Shown here: in pieces, positions 1 to 10,125 of the stretch | Layout: each line of letters begins with the position of its first letter | Position numbering within the stretch: the first letter of the stretch is position 1 | NCBI RefSeq assembly: GCF_023824315.1 | Contig: NZ_CP098732.1 | Span: 1,798,001-1,862,000, forward strand | Source of the DNA: Acinetobacter tibetensis | Lineage (GTDB): Bacteria; Pseudomonadota; Gammaproteobacteria; Pseudomonadales; Moraxellaceae | Direction: 5' to 3' | DNA: 64,000 nt | The notes under the pieces: model-generated | Told to the model about the DNA's origin: nothing | The model's database searches: none | The model's input: the letters and a program-made list of their open reading frames with translations, nothing else | Position numbers and translations under genes: made by a program

Positions 1-2802
1 ACAAGCGTTCACGTAATTGCTTGCGGAATGCAGGTGTCCGTGCATGCAACAACGCATAGCAAGCAGTAATCGCTTCGCCCGCTGGTGAGCCGGGTTTATC
101 CATAGAAGCAATGAGACCTAAAATGGCTTCTTCCAACTGATGTGCTTGTTGTTCAGTATTCAACAACCAAGCCACACTGGCTTCAAAATCATTAAATGTT
201 TCTGCTAAGCGTGGGTCACGGTAGCTATAGAAGCGGAAAGAACAAGCATTGCCATCATAACTTGCGCCACCACCATAAGCTCCGCCTTTTTCACGGATTG
301 CACTATGTAAGAAACCATTACGCAAATATGCTGCCAATACCATGAGTGGTGCTGCATCAGCGTGTGCGACATCTACAGCAGGATAGGCTGATGCACAAAA
401 TTGTACATTGGCTTGAATCAGCCATGCTTCATCTGCATCGGTATCGACCTGCTCAGCAGTTTTTAAAGTTACAGTGTGTTTAGGAACTTCTAACTTGTCC
501 CACACATTTTGAACCTCTTCCACCAAGCGGTCTGATTGATGTTCTTCGCAGACCAACAAGAACTGTTTCGGTGCTTGTAAAAGTTTTAAATGAATCGCTT
601 TTAATTCATTAATCAAATCATCATAAGCCGCTACATCTTTTTCAATACGACTAACCAAATCACCCAGCCAGTTTAATGCACCTAAACCTGTATTATGATA
701 ATCACGTTGTGCTAAAGCACTGTGGTTACGTCCCGCAATTTGCATGGCGTAACTATGCCCTGAACCCGAAAGACGCGATGCCCAACGCGTTTTACGTTGC
801 TGTAATAACTCGACAATTCGATCTTTTTCGTCAAAACGTAGCTGTTCAAAAGCCAATTTTAACAAAGCAATACTGTCAAAATTACTCACCAACGATTTAG
901 TGGTCAAAGTTAACCATGCACTAATCTTCTGTTTATCATCCACTTTAGAACGTAAAGAGGCACCCATACCCAAACCACCACTCACTGCGGTTTGCAGTTG
1001 TTGTAGCTCAAGATAATTATACTGACCCGCACCAACTTCACCCATCAAAATAGATAACAAGTTAAAGTATGGCGATTGCACTACATCTTGCGGAATTTCA
1101 ATCAGCACCTGATTATAGTAAATACCATTGGTACCTGCATGATAAAGGTTTAACGGGTAGTCAATACGATTTGAGATAATCTCGCGTAACTGCCCTTGTA
1201 CAATTTGTAGTTCCGCAGGTACATCTTCCAAGCCTACTTTAGGCAACAAATTTAAGTCATCAGGTGTATCTTGACGAACTTTCAGCGCTTCAGTTTGTGC
1301 TTGAATTTCTGCTTTTTCCGCTTCGGTCAGTTGTGCACCAATTTCGGCTAAACGAGCTTTTTCTGCCACCGCTTCCACCGCTGACTTGTTGGCATCAGGC
1401 ACCAAGGTCATTTGCACGCGATGCGGGTTATCAAGCAAATGTGTTTTGATAAGATTTGATAGCCACATCGGATCCTTGAGTTCTTCTTTCACTGCAGCAA
1501 TGGCTGAATCGACATCCCAAACCGTGATTGGATCGCTATGGTGAATGGCGCTGCCCAAACCATTTAAGATGAGGCTTAGACCATACGGCATGCCATCACC
1601 ATTGATTTCACGTTGGTGTAATTCAATTTGATGTAAAATCGCATCGACCATGTTTTGATCGACAGGTTTCGAAGCCACTTCTTCTAAAACTTTAAACACA
1701 CCTGCTTTAAACTCTGCCGCATGCTCAGGGTTTGAACCTTGTACGCCACAGTAGAAAGTCATTTCATAGTTAGAGTCATCTACACCCATAATTGGGCCTG
1801 TAGACTGCGCATAACCGCAAGTCTCTAAATAATGGCGTAGCGGAGAAGCCGAATCTTCCAACAATACACCTTCTACAAGGCGCATACCTAAACGTAGTTT
1901 GATCTCACTGGCTTTAGGCAATAACCATGAAATGATGTGATAAGTTTTGTCTTTTAAATCTTCTGCATCCACCGCATAGGTTTCAGTCACTTCAAGTGGC
2001 GCAGTCAGACGTCGTTCTTCTTTAGAAAACAGGGTTTCACCTTTTGAAAACTTCGCCAATGCCAAAGTTTCAAATTGTTCTTGTAAGTTGTAAGCAGGCT
2101 CATTACCAAAGGTCATGAAAACTGCATTACTTGGGTGATAATGTGACTTATAGAAATTAACTAACTCAGGGTAAGTTAAATCAGGAATGTCTTTAGGGTC
2201 ACCACCTGAGTTGTAATGGTAAGTTGTTTCAGGGAATAAGTGATGCGCAAGTTGGTGATATAACTGATCTGAAGGCGAACTCATCGCCCCTTTCATTTCA
2301 TTGAAAACCACACCTTTATATACAGGCTCACCATTTTCAAGCTCAATGCGAATCCCTTCTTGAGCAAAATCTAATGGATTTAAATTGGCTGCAAATGCTG
2401 CATCCAAATACACTTCAAGTAAATTCTGGAAATCTTTTTTATTCTGGGTTGCAAATGGATACGCCGTCCAATCCGCAGCGGTAAACGCATTCATAAAAGT
2501 ATTTAATGAACGTCGAATCATTAAGAAGAACGGATCACGCACTGGGAATTTTTCAGAACCACACAATGCTGTATGTTCTAAAATATGCGCTTCACCTTTT
2601 GAATCCATGGGTTGGGTACGAAAAGCCACCAAGAACACATTTTCATCGTGGTTAGTCGCAAGATGATAATGTACAGCGCCAGTCACTTTATGCTGATACT
2701 CGGTCACTAAAATATCTAAGGCTTCAACATGGTGTTGACGAATCAACTGAAACGCGGGATGTACAGTTTGGGAAAGGGTTTCAGTCACATCTACAGTCAT
2801 GT
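1..2802 (-). CDS. M16C family zinc metallopeptidase (presequence-protease-like), C-terminus off the window
   Basis: The reading frame stays open from the ATG at 2802 down to base 1, giving 934 visible residues of a protein that continues beyond the window. The inverted zinc motif HILEH lies at residues 72-76, in the context HTALCGSEKFPVRDPF. A later NEMKG motif holds the likely third zinc ligand (about Glu168). This arrangement is that of the M16C insulinase/PreP group, clam-shaped proteases of about 970-1000 residues that degrade peptides. I infer peptide turnover; its natural substrate is unknown. It is a single gene, separated by about 150 bp from the next gene on the same strand. Confidence 0.9.
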
Positions 2803-2954
2803 GCGCTCCTAATAATCTTTTAAATAAAACTGAAATGATTATAGCTTTAGTTTGAGCCATAATTCACGTATAAACCCGAGTATTTTATTCAGGTCTGGAA
2901 CAATACACAGTAACACACTGTGCATTGTGTTAAATGCAGTAAATTACTGAAAAA

Positions 2955-3404
2955 CTAGATTAAATATTTAAAGTAGTTATAGCTTGGATTATTTTCGACC
3001 CAAACATAGTTCTGTTTTTGATAAAAATCTGCGGCTAATCGTGTATCCGTATGTAAACAGAGCGCTGAAAAGTTAGGTTTAGCTTTATTTTCCAAGTATG
3101 CCAACAGGTCTTTTCCAACGCCATGTCGTCTATATTTGGGGTGTACATAAAAACGTCTTACTCGACCAATTCGGCTTTTTTGCCCATCTTCTTCACGTTG
3201 TTGATTTAATCCACCACACCCAATCAGCTTTTCACCATCATAAGCAACTAAAAAAAATTCACCTTCATCCTGAAATCTATTTTTGCCATTGGCAAATTCT
3301 TCAATTAAACGCTGAACAATATTGAATCCTTCTTTATTTGCAAGTTTGAGTAAACTATCAATCTGAGTGGGTAATTGTGTCGCTTCTTTAATGATGAGGT
3401 CCAT
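2955..3404 (-). CDS. GNAT family N-acetyltransferase
   Basis: A 149-residue protein with the GNAT fold signature. The acetyl-CoA loop RRFYVHPKYRRHGVGKDLL matches the R/Q-x-x-G-x-G/A pattern in the middle of the chain. It is followed by a LCLHTDTRLAADFYQKQNY segment typical of motif B (an acceptor-side helix next to a Tyr). Family members acetylate amines on small molecules or proteins. The substrate cannot be told from sequence. The ATG at 3404 is preceded by a weak purine-rich stretch. No operon partner is evident. Confidence 0.85.
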   Translation of the reverse strand: MDLIIKEATQLPTQIDSLLKLANKEGFNIVQRLIEEFANGKNRFQDEGEFFLVAYDGEKLIGCGGLNQQREEDGQKSRIGRVRRFYVHPKYRRHGVGKDLLAYLENKAKPNFSALCLHTDTRLAADFYQKQNYVWVENNPSYNYFKYLI

Positions 3405-3552
3405 GTTTTATCTATTACCTAACACTGGTTTTTGCCTATTAAACAATAAAACACAATCAATTACGCATAATCTTGAATTTTATTCACAAAACTTCTGCAA
3501 TCCTGAGCATTGGTGTAAACTTAGCGTTTTATTTTAGATGTGATTGAACGAC

Positions 3553-4560
3553 ATGACCTCTGTTGATCTTTTTGCAATTGGTAATGCGCTGATTGACCAA
3601 GAATTTAAAGTTTCTGATGAATTTCTTACGCAACACAATCTGCAAAAAGGAACCATGCAACTCACTGATGGCGATCAACAAGCAAATTTATATACTCAAC
3701 TGCAACAGTCTGAAGTTTATAAAGGTCAGGCTTCTGGCGGTTCTGCTGCCAATACAACCGTGGCATTTAGCGCACTTGGTGGTACAGCATTTTATGGCTG
3801 CCGCGTAGGTAATGATGAATTAGGTAAAATTTATTTAGACGGCCTAAACGAAGCAGGCATTCAAACCACCGCTAAATCAGTCAGTGATGGTGTAACGGGC
3901 ACGTGTATGGTTCTGGTCAGCCCTGACTCAGAACGTACTATGCAAACCTACTTAGGTATTACCGCGGAACTTTCTGCAGAACAAATTGACTTCGAACCTT
4001 TAAAAAATGCGCAATGGCTTTATATTGAAGGTTATCTATCTACAAGCACTACTGCACGTGTTGCAGTCAAACAAGCCCGTGAAATTGCGCGTGCGAATCA
4101 AGTTAAAATTGCCCTGACATTATCTGATCCAGCCATGGTGCAATATGCGCGTGAAGGCCTAAATGAATTGTTAGATGATGGCGTAGATTTACTCTTCTGT
4201 AACCAACAAGAAGCCATGATGTATACAGAGACTACGACAGTTGAAGATGCATTGGCTAAATTGAAGCTACATAGTAAATACGTTGTAATTACATTAAGTG
4301 CAGAAGGTGCGATTATTTCATCTGAACAAGAAACCATTCGTGTGCCTGGTCGTGCAGTGACTGCGGTTGATGCCAATGGTGCTGGCGATGCATTTGCTGG
4401 TTCATTCCTATATGCATTGAACACAGGCGAAAATTTACAGACTGCTGCTGAACTCGCCATTTTAATTTCAAGTGAAGTGGTTTCACAGTTTGGTCCACGT
4501 CTTGCCAATCAAGACTATGCACAATTGCTAACAAACTTTCAAAAGAAGGAATGTGCCTAA
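3553..4560 (+). CDS. PfkB/ribokinase family sugar or nucleoside kinase (adenosine kinase-like)
   Basis: A 335-residue kinase of the PfkB family. The N-terminal substrate-binding motif GQASGGSAANTTVAFSALGG and the C-terminal signature DANGAGDAFAGSF are both intact. The GAGD aspartate of the latter is the catalytic base. Acinetobacter relatives are usually labelled adenosine kinase, but the sugar or nucleoside acceptor is not proven by sequence. I chose the ATG at 3553 (MTSVDLFAIGN); a TTG nine bases upstream is also in frame. The stop overlaps the ATG of the Rieske gene (TAATG), so the two are probably translated together. Confidence 0.85.
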   Translation: MTSVDLFAIGNALIDQEFKVSDEFLTQHNLQKGTMQLTDGDQQANLYTQLQQSEVYKGQASGGSAANTTVAFSALGGTAFYGCRVGNDELGKIYLDGLNEAGIQTTAKSVSDGVTGTCMVLVSPDSERTMQTYLGITAELSAEQIDFEPLKNAQWLYIEGYLSTSTTARVAVKQAREIARANQVKIALTLSDPAMVQYAREGLNELLDDGVDLLFCNQQEAMMYTETTTVEDALAKLKLHSKYVVITLSAEGAIISSEQETIRVPGRAVTAVDANGAGDAFAGSFLYALNTGENLQTAAELAILISSEVVSQFGPRLANQDYAQLLTNFQKKECA

Positions 4561-4883
4561 TGCATAAACTTTGTATGACCGAAGACATTCCAGAGCGTGA
4601 AGCACGTGCTTTTGAAACGCCGAATGGTGATACGATTTTTATTACACAGCGCGATGGTGCTTTTTTTGCCTATCAGAATGTTTGCCCACATCTACAAGTT
4701 GAACTTGAATTTCTTGAAAATCAATTTCTAGACCGTGATCAAGAATATATAGAGTGCTCTACACACGGTGCACTCTTTACCGTAGAAACGGGCGAATGCA
4801 TATCTGGTCCTTGCCTAGGTCAGTCACTTGAAAAGGTCGAGATAACTGTGCATTCTGATGGTGGAATCTACCTACCTGAATAA
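4560..4883 (+). CDS. Small Rieske [2Fe-2S] protein
   Basis: A 107-residue single-domain Rieske protein. The cluster ligands are seen as C-P-H (in NVCPHLQ) and C-S-T-H (in ECSTHGALF), giving two Cys and two His for one [2Fe-2S] cluster. It resembles the NirD/ferredoxin-type small Rieske proteins that carry electrons in the cytosol. I place the start at the ATG at 4560. The Shine-Dalgarno GAAGGA at 4544-4549 is well spaced for it, whereas the in-frame ATG at 4551 would be only about one base away. The gene overlaps the kinase stop and lies three bases before the next gene. Its redox partner is unknown. Confidence 0.87.
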   Translation: MHKLCMTEDIPEREARAFETPNGDTIFITQRDGAFFAYQNVCPHLQVELEFLENQFLDRDQEYIECSTHGALFTVETGECISGPCLGQSLEKVEITVHSDGGIYLPE

Positions 4884-4886
4884 TAT

Positions 4887-5516
4887 ATGGAATTTGCCAT
4901 GCTTGAGTTAATACACGATATAAATTTAATGCCGTTTCATTTAAGTTTATTAGCACTTGTATTACTCAGCTTGGTAGAAACCATTGGTTACTTTTTACAC
5001 ATTCAACCAAGCCAATTTTTGAAGCGTGTTATTCCTCAAAAACTCGCAGAAGCTCCCTTACTCAACGTAAAATTTTCCAAAATCTTAATTTTAGTCTTCC
5101 TGTTGATGAATTTCAGTTTTTCTGGCTATTTTCTTCAATTTAGTTATTTCGCACAACAAGAAAGTTTTTTACCAGCATATTACGTCATTCTTCCCGCATT
5201 AATTATCGCAATTTTCTTTACTGTATTTATGATTCATTGCCTAGATCAGGTGATTAGACCTACGCAAATGCAGCTCCAGTCTAATTTGTTGGGTAGACTC
5301 GCAACCATTTCAAGTGGTAATGCTCGACCAGGTTTTTCCGCCCAAGCTCGAGTTAGAGATGAATATGGTCAACTGCACTATGTACAAGTCGAACCAGAAT
5401 TTGGCGAATTAGAATTTCAATCTCAAATTATTTTAATTCGCATTAAACATGCACATTACATCGCCAAAAAAATCTCAAAATCAAATGAACTTTTCTCTAA
5501 CGACTTACACAAATAA
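4887..5516 (+). CDS. Membrane protein with OB-fold-like C-terminus (YqiJ/DUF1449-like)
   Basis: A 209-residue protein with two or three hydrophobic spans in the first half: one near residues 17-36, then 66-88 and 98-120. A soluble C-terminal part of about 80 residues (LLGRLATISSGNARPGFSAQ onwards) resembles the OB-like domain of NfeD/YqiJ-type proteins. In E. coli YqiJ partners a flotillin-like protein; no flotillin gene is adjacent here. An alternative start is the ATG at 4899. It starts three bases after the Rieske gene, so it is likely the last gene of a three-gene operon. The function is not known; the family assignment is moderate. Confidence 0.65.
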   Translation: MEFAMLELIHDINLMPFHLSLLALVLLSLVETIGYFLHIQPSQFLKRVIPQKLAEAPLLNVKFSKILILVFLLMNFSFSGYFLQFSYFAQQESFLPAYYVILPALIIAIFFTVFMIHCLDQVIRPTQMQLQSNLLGRLATISSGNARPGFSAQARVRDEYGQLHYVQVEPEFGELEFQSQIILIRIKHAHYIAKKISKSNELFSNDLHK

Positions 5517-6039
5517 GTAAGCTGTCGAATTCTTAGCGCTCTTCAAGCTTTAATCCTTGCGCTTCTATTCCCCCTTAATACTTTACTAAGTTTAATTCAG
5601 CGAATGAATCACAACAGCTCAAGAGCTTCTTGGGTCTGTAGGATAAAAAAAATTACAAATAAGCCTTCCTTACTCCTTTCAATTATGTGTATATTTATTA
5701 ATCAATAATAAATAACATGAGCATTAATTCAGAAAACTAAATTTCAAACCAACTCTTTTAGTATAGTTTAATAATCAATCTATTTTTAAATAGACTAAAA
5801 TAGTTTGTTTTATTTTTTTAAATATAAGCATTTTAGTCGGATTTAAACACATTAAATCACAACTGTTTTAGTCAGAAAAATAACATTGATTACCAGAATA
5901 AAAATAACACATTTAAATTTACAAGCTACTGATTTATATTAGAATAATAATATATTTTTATTTTAAGTGTATTTCCTATTTATTTTTTGTATGAAATTGT
6001 TTAATAATACTAAGTATGTTTCAAAACAGGCTTATTCCT
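5517..6039. other. AT-rich intergenic region upstream of the cyd operon
   Basis: About 520 bp with no convincing gene. It is very AT-rich, especially 5680-6010, and contains a small perfect hairpin at 5779-5794 (TCTATTT/AAATAGA). The region must hold the promoter of the cytochrome bd operon, but I found no clear FNR-type TTGAT-N4-ATCAA site and no strong -35/-10 pair. A long AT-rich leader could also bind H-NS-like proteins (inference). Confidence 0.6.
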
Positions 6040-6231
6040 ATGAGCTTAGTTCCAAAAGATTTTAATCGACGCTTAGTCCGTGAAATAACAATCATATTAA
6101 TAATTAAGGTTGTTATCTTACTCACGATTAAACACATCTGGTTTGATGCACCGACTATTCCCAAAAACTTTGACAATCAAGTTGCTGAGCGTATTGCTGG
6201 CAGTCCATCCCAAATCAAGGAGACACGTTGA
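6040..6231 (+). CDS. cydP: Cytochrome bd oxidase putative small subunit CydP
   Basis: A 63-residue protein with one membrane span ([20 protein letters not shown]) and a charged C-terminal tail. Its place directly before cydA and its layout match the CydP family of putative small subunits of bd oxidases. The stop codon overlaps the cydA start by one base (TGATG), which supports translational coupling. I chose the ATG at 6040 (MSLVPKDF); an in-frame ATG at 6016 would add eight residues. It acts in the inner membrane, presumably stabilising or assembling CydAB. Confidence 0.75.
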   Translation: MSLVPKDFNRRLVREITIILIIKVVILLTIKHIWFDAPTIPKNFDNQVAERIAGSPSQIKETR

Positions 6232-7811
6232 TGATTTCTGAAAGCGTGGTCGATCTTTCGCGGTTCCAATTTGCAATGACCGCGATGTATCACTTTATTT
6301 TTGTTCCACTTACAATTGGTATGGCTTTTATTCTTGCCATTATGGAAACGACTTATGTCATTTCTGGTAAAGAAATTTATAAAGACATGACCAAATTCTG
6401 GGGAAAACTCTTCGGTATTAACTTTGCACTCGGGGTAACAACAGGTTTAACAATGGAATTCCAGTTTGGTACAAACTGGGCGTACTACTCACACTACGTA
6501 GGCGACATTTTTGGCGCACCATTGGCAATTGAAGGCCTAATGGCTTTCTTCTTAGAATCTACCTTTATTGGCTTGTTCTTCTTTGGTTGGGATCGGCTTT
6601 CCAAAGTCCAGCATTTAGGTGTGACGTGGTTGGTTGCTCTAGGTTCTAATATGTCAGCCCTTTGGATTCTTGTTGCCAACGGCTGGATGCAAAACCCTGT
6701 TGGTTCTAAGTTTAACTACGAAACCATGCGTATGGAGTTGGTCGATTTTGGGGCATTAATTTTCAACCCAGTCGCACAGGTTAAGTTTGTACATACTGTT
6801 TCAGCAGGTTATGTGACTGGCTCAATTTTTGTATTGGCAATTTCAAGTTATTACCTGCTTAAAAAACGCGATGTTCCATTTGCTCGTCGTTCTTTTGCAA
6901 TCGCAGCAATCTTCGGCTTGGCATCAACACTCTCAGTAATTCTACTTGGAGATGAATCTGGTTATGAGTTAGGTGATGTTCAAAAAACCAAACTCGCTGC
7001 TATTGAAGCGGAATGGGATACACACCCTGCACCTGCACCATTTACACTGTTTGGTATTCCAAATAAAGAAACCATGACCACGGACTATGCAATTAAAGTT
7101 CCATATCTTATGGGCCTCATTGCAACACGCTCGACAACTAAAGAAGTCACAGGCATTAAAGACTTATTAGTTCAACATGAAGATCGTATTCGTAATGGTA
7201 TGGTTGCATATTCTCAACTAGAAAAGCTTCGTGCAGGTGACACATCTCCTGAACTTAAAGCTGCCTTCGAACATTCTCAAAAAGATTTAGGCTACGGTCT
7301 ACTTTTGAAAAAATATACACCGAATGTTGTCGATGCTTCTGAAGCTCAAATTAAATCTGCTGCATTAGACACGATTCCACACGTACCAAGTTTGTTCTGG
7401 GCATTCCGTGCAATGGTGGCATCTGGTTTCTTAATGCTATTACTGTTTATTTTAGCAACTTTTGCAGTAGCTAAACGTAATGCTGAAAACAAACCATGGT
7501 TACTCAAATTCGCGCTTTTCGCTCTACCTCTTCCGTGGGTTGCTGCTCAAACAGGTTGGTATGTTGCCGAAGTGGGTCGTCAACCATGGACAATTGGTGA
7601 AGTGCTACCTACACACTTGTCAGCATCTAGCTTAAGCACTGGTGATGTATGGGGTTCTATCGCTGCTTTAGCTGCGTTCTATACTGTACTTTTGATTATT
7701 GAAATGTATTTAATGATCAAATTCTCACGCCTTGGTCCAAGTTCGCTTCATACTGGTAAATACCATTTTGAAAAACTTGAAGCAGCTCGCAATGAGGAGA
7801 CTCAAGCATGA
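6231..7811 (+). CDS. cydA: Cytochrome bd ubiquinol oxidase subunit I
   Basis: A 526-residue multi-span inner-membrane protein. The N-terminus ([19 protein letters not shown]) carries the conserved haem-ligand histidine, here His21, equivalent to His19 of E. coli CydA. The [13 protein letters not shown] block near residue 440 is a CydA hallmark. CydA binds haems b558, b595 and d and oxidises ubiquinol while reducing oxygen to water, giving high-affinity respiration at low oxygen. The ATG at 6231 has a good AAGGAGA Shine-Dalgarno at 6216-6222. The gene overlaps cydP upstream and cydB downstream, forming an operon. Confidence 0.97.
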   Translation: MISESVVDLSRFQFAMTAMYHFIFVPLTIGMAFILAIMETTYVISGKEIYKDMTKFWGKLFGINFALGVTTGLTMEFQFGTNWAYYSHYVGDIFGAPLAIEGLMAFFLESTFIGLFFFGWDRLSKVQHLGVTWLVALGSNMSALWILVANGWMQNPVGSKFNYETMRMELVDFGALIFNPVAQVKFVHTVSAGYVTGSIFVLAISSYYLLKKRDVPFARRSFAIAAIFGLASTLSVILLGDESGYELGDVQKTKLAAIEAEWDTHPAPAPFTLFGIPNKETMTTDYAIKVPYLMGLIATRSTTKEVTGIKDLLVQHEDRIRNGMVAYSQLEKLRAGDTSPELKAAFEHSQKDLGYGLLLKKYTPNVVDASEAQIKSAALDTIPHVPSLFWAFRAMVASGFLMLLLFILATFAVAKRNAENKPWLLKFALFALPLPWVAAQTGWYVAEVGRQPWTIGEVLPTHLSASSLSTGDVWGSIAALAAFYTVLLIIEMYLMIKFSRLGPSSLHTGKYHFEKLEAARNEETQA

Positions 7812-8953
7812 TCGAATATGAATTACTCAAAATTATCTGGTGGGTTCTGGTCGGTGTCCTTCTTATAGGCTTTGCCCTCACCGATGGCTTCGACATGGGC
7901 TCTATGGCGATCATGCCATTTGTAGGTAAGACAGATGAAGAACGCCGTGCAGCCATCAACACGATTGCTCCGCACTGGGATGGCAATCAGGTTTGGTTTA
8001 TTACCGCAGGTGGGGCTTTATTCGCAGCATGGCCAATGGTTTATGCAACAGCCTTTTCAGGCATGTATTGGGCGCTGCTATTGGTACTATTTGCCCTATT
8101 CTTGCGACCTGTAGGCTTTGACTACCGCTCTAAACTGCAAAACACGAAATGGCGTACGTCATGGGATTGGGGATTATGTATCGGTGGTGCAGTACCTGCT
8201 CTAGTCTTCGGTGTAGCCTTTGGTAATATGTTCTTGGGTGTACCATTTAGCTTAGACGACACAGTCCGCTCAACCTATACAGGTAGCTTTTTTGCCCTAC
8301 TCAACCCATTTGCTTTAGTCTGTGGTCTAGTCAGCTTGTCTATGCTGTGTGCACATGGTGGTGCGTGGCTTATGCTCCGTACCGATGGAGACCTACGTAA
8401 ACGTTCAGCACAAGCAACAAAACTTATGGGCATTGTTTACCTCATCTGTTTCTTGGGCGCTGGTGCTTGGTTGTACTTTGGTGGAATCGAAGGTTATACC
8501 TTAGTGACCCCATTTGACACCAATGGTGCTGCTAATCCATTGGCGAAAGAAGTCTTAACCAATGCCAATCATGGCTGGATGAACAACTACTCGACTTATC
8601 CAATCACCATGCTTGCGCCTATCGCGGGGATCTTAGGTGGTTTGATTGTGGTACTTGCAGCAGGCAAAAACAAAGCGGGCTTTAGCTTCTTAGGTTCAAG
8701 TTTAGCGGTCGTGGGGGCAATTTTAACTGCAGGTTTCGCTTTGTTTCCATTCTTAATGCCATCAAGTATTCAACCAGTTGCAAGCTTGACTATGTGGGAC
8801 GCTGTTTCAAGTCAAACTACGCTTACTGTGATGACGATTGCTGCATGTATTTTTGTACCACTTATTTTGTGCTACACCACTTGGTGCTACTACAAAATGT
8901 GGGGCGTTATTACCAAGAAACATATTCAAGAAAATTCACATAGCCTTTACTAA
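7808..8953 (+). CDS. cydB: Cytochrome bd ubiquinol oxidase subunit II
   Basis: A 381-residue polytopic protein of normal CydB length. Its N-terminus ([21 protein letters not shown]) and the [21 protein letters not shown] block are characteristic of the family. It pairs with CydA in the inner membrane. The start overlaps the cydA stop by four bases (ATGA), showing translational coupling. cydX follows after 23 bp. Confidence 0.97.
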   Translation: MIEYELLKIIWWVLVGVLLIGFALTDGFDMGSMAIMPFVGKTDEERRAAINTIAPHWDGNQVWFITAGGALFAAWPMVYATAFSGMYWALLLVLFALFLRPVGFDYRSKLQNTKWRTSWDWGLCIGGAVPALVFGVAFGNMFLGVPFSLDDTVRSTYTGSFFALLNPFALVCGLVSLSMLCAHGGAWLMLRTDGDLRKRSAQATKLMGIVYLICFLGAGAWLYFGGIEGYTLVTPFDTNGAANPLAKEVLTNANHGWMNNYSTYPITMLAPIAGILGGLIVVLAAGKNKAGFSFLGSSLAVVGAILTAGFALFPFLMPSSIQPVASLTMWDAVSSQTTLTVMTIAACIFVPLILCYTTWCYYKMWGVITKKHIQENSHSLY

Positions 8954-8976
8954 GGCAATGCTTAGGAGAATAAATT

Positions 8977-9078
8977 ATGTGGTATTTTGCATGGATTCTC
9001 GGTATTTTGATGGCATGCTTTGCTGGTGTACTCAGTGCCCTATATATCGAACATCATCAAGATTTAGATGAGGAATAA
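8977..9078 (+). CDS. cydX: Cytochrome bd oxidase small subunit CydX
   Basis: A 33-residue single-span protein: MWYFAWILGILMACFAGVLS, then a short acidic tail (HHQDLDEE). The MWYFAWxLG start is the signature of CydX, a subunit needed for stable, active bd oxidase. The Shine-Dalgarno AGGAGAA at about 8964-8970 is well placed for the ATG at 8977. It lies between cydB and ybgE in the usual order. It is too short for standard ORF thresholds. Confidence 0.95.
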   Translation: MWYFAWILGILMACFAGVLSALYIEHHQDLDEE

Positions 9079-9081
9079 AAC

Positions 9082-9384
9082 ATGACTGAAGAAGTAGCAA
9101 TGACAACAGAACAGCCAAAAAAAACCAATAAGTTTGTAATGGCAGTGTCCTTTTTGTTGGCATTGCCTCTCGCAGCAGTCCTGTTAGTTCATCCAAGTGC
9201 AATGTTGGATGCCAATGGTGAATATAGCCATCGCGCCATGATGTTTATCATGATTGGCATTTCAGGCGGTTTCATTTACGGCGTAGGCTTTATTCCTCGC
9301 TTTTGGCTCTGGAAGTGGCTATTTAGCCCTCTTATTGCTTGGCCCCTCATGTTATGGGGATATTACACTTGGTTTTTCGCCTAA
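9082..9384 (+). CDS. ybgE: Cyd operon protein YbgE
   Basis: A 100-residue protein with three hydrophobic spans and a central GVGFIPRFWLWKWLFSP stretch. E. coli YbgE has a comparable HGVGFRPQ...LW...CPL layout, and the gene sits in the same operon position directly after cydX. The exact role is unsettled; it is associated with bd oxidase assembly or function. A second in-frame ATG at 9100 is possible. A strong terminator follows immediately. Confidence 0.85.
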   Translation: MTEEVAMTTEQPKKTNKFVMAVSFLLALPLAAVLLVHPSAMLDANGEYSHRAMMFIMIGISGGFIYGVGFIPRFWLWKWLFSPLIAWPLMLWGYYTWFFA

Positions 9385-9385
9385 T

Positions 9386-9418
9386 AAAAAAGCCCTCATC
9401 ATCATGAGGGCTTTTTTA
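9386..9418 (+). terminator. Rho-independent terminator of the cyd operon
   Basis: A GC-rich hairpin (AGCCCTCAT / ATGAGGGCT) flanked by A and T runs directly after ybgE. The opposed A/T runs let it also end the convergent acetyltransferase gene at 9431. Confidence 0.93.
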
Positions 9419-9430
9419 TGAACGAAAGCT

Positions 9431-9967
9431 TTAACTTACACACTTAATTAATTGTTGTAATTCAATACTCAATAATGGTTTTCCAACATTAGCATCAATA
9501 GGATATGGCTTCCGCAGTTGAGTTAAACTGTAGCCCCGACGCTGATAATAAGCAATAAGCTCAGAACGAATATCTAACACATCCATCATATACAAAGTGA
9601 GATTAGGTTGAATCAACAGTGCCTGTGCTTCTGCAAAAGATAATACTGTTTTACCAATTCCTGTGTTTTGAAAGATCGGATCTACACAAAAAGTTCCAAT
9701 TTCGACTTCATTATGATTAAAAGTCAAACCAATACAAGCAACTATTGATAAGCTAGATAGATCATTGTCGATTTCGGCAACATATAAATAGAAATTCTGA
9801 TCTACTAAAGCCTGTTGTAATTGCTGCTTATTAATTCTTTGCCCCGACACATAATCTGCTTCATTGGTCCAGCTCTGGATAGGATTTTCGCGATAAGCCA
9901 AATTAATTAAATGTAATAGACGGTCTAAATCGGTTAATTCTGCTTTCCGAAATTTTAATGGTTGCAT
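9431..9967 (-). CDS. GNAT family N-acetyltransferase
   Basis: A 178-residue protein. The central block VEIGTFCVDPIFQNTGIGKTVL is the GNAT acetyl-CoA loop (Q-N-T-G-I-G), and YYQRRGYSLT near the C-terminus is the usual motif-B ending. The substrate is unknown. It is convergent with ybgE across a bidirectional terminator and otherwise stands alone. Confidence 0.85.
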   Translation of the reverse strand: MQPLKFRKAELTDLDRLLHLINLAYRENPIQSWTNEADYVSGQRINKQQLQQALVDQNFYLYVAEIDNDLSSLSIVACIGLTFNHNEVEIGTFCVDPIFQNTGIGKTVLSFAEAQALLIQPNLTLYMMDVLDIRSELIAYYQRRGYSLTQLRKPYPIDANVGKPLLSIELQQLIKCVS

Positions 9968-10088
9968 AAAGTCTACCCTTGAATACTTATTTAAAATTTA
10001 GGTGTAAAAATTAACTCAAATCTAGTGATTGAGTGTTTCTTATGAATTTATAATGGCATTAATGCTTAGGCTATTTAAAATTAAGTTA

Positions 10089-10118
10089 TAAAAAACCAGT
10101 TCAAGCGAACTGGTTTTT
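10089..10118 (-). terminator. Rho-independent terminator of prmB-aroC
   Basis: Hairpin ACCAGTTC-AAGC-GAACTGGT with A and T runs on both sides, just past the aroC stop. The same stem occurs at 38465-38497. Confidence 0.9.
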
Positions 10119-10125
10119 GTGCAAA

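Noticed and set aside
2905..2922. CACAGT/ACTGTG hairpin between the acetyltransferase and M16 peptidase genes
   Set aside because: It is short, with no T run on either strand; not supported as a terminator or operator.
4098..4508. 136-codon open frame opposite the PfkB kinase gene
   Set aside because: Shadow of a well-conserved kinase on the other strand; no RBS or domain.
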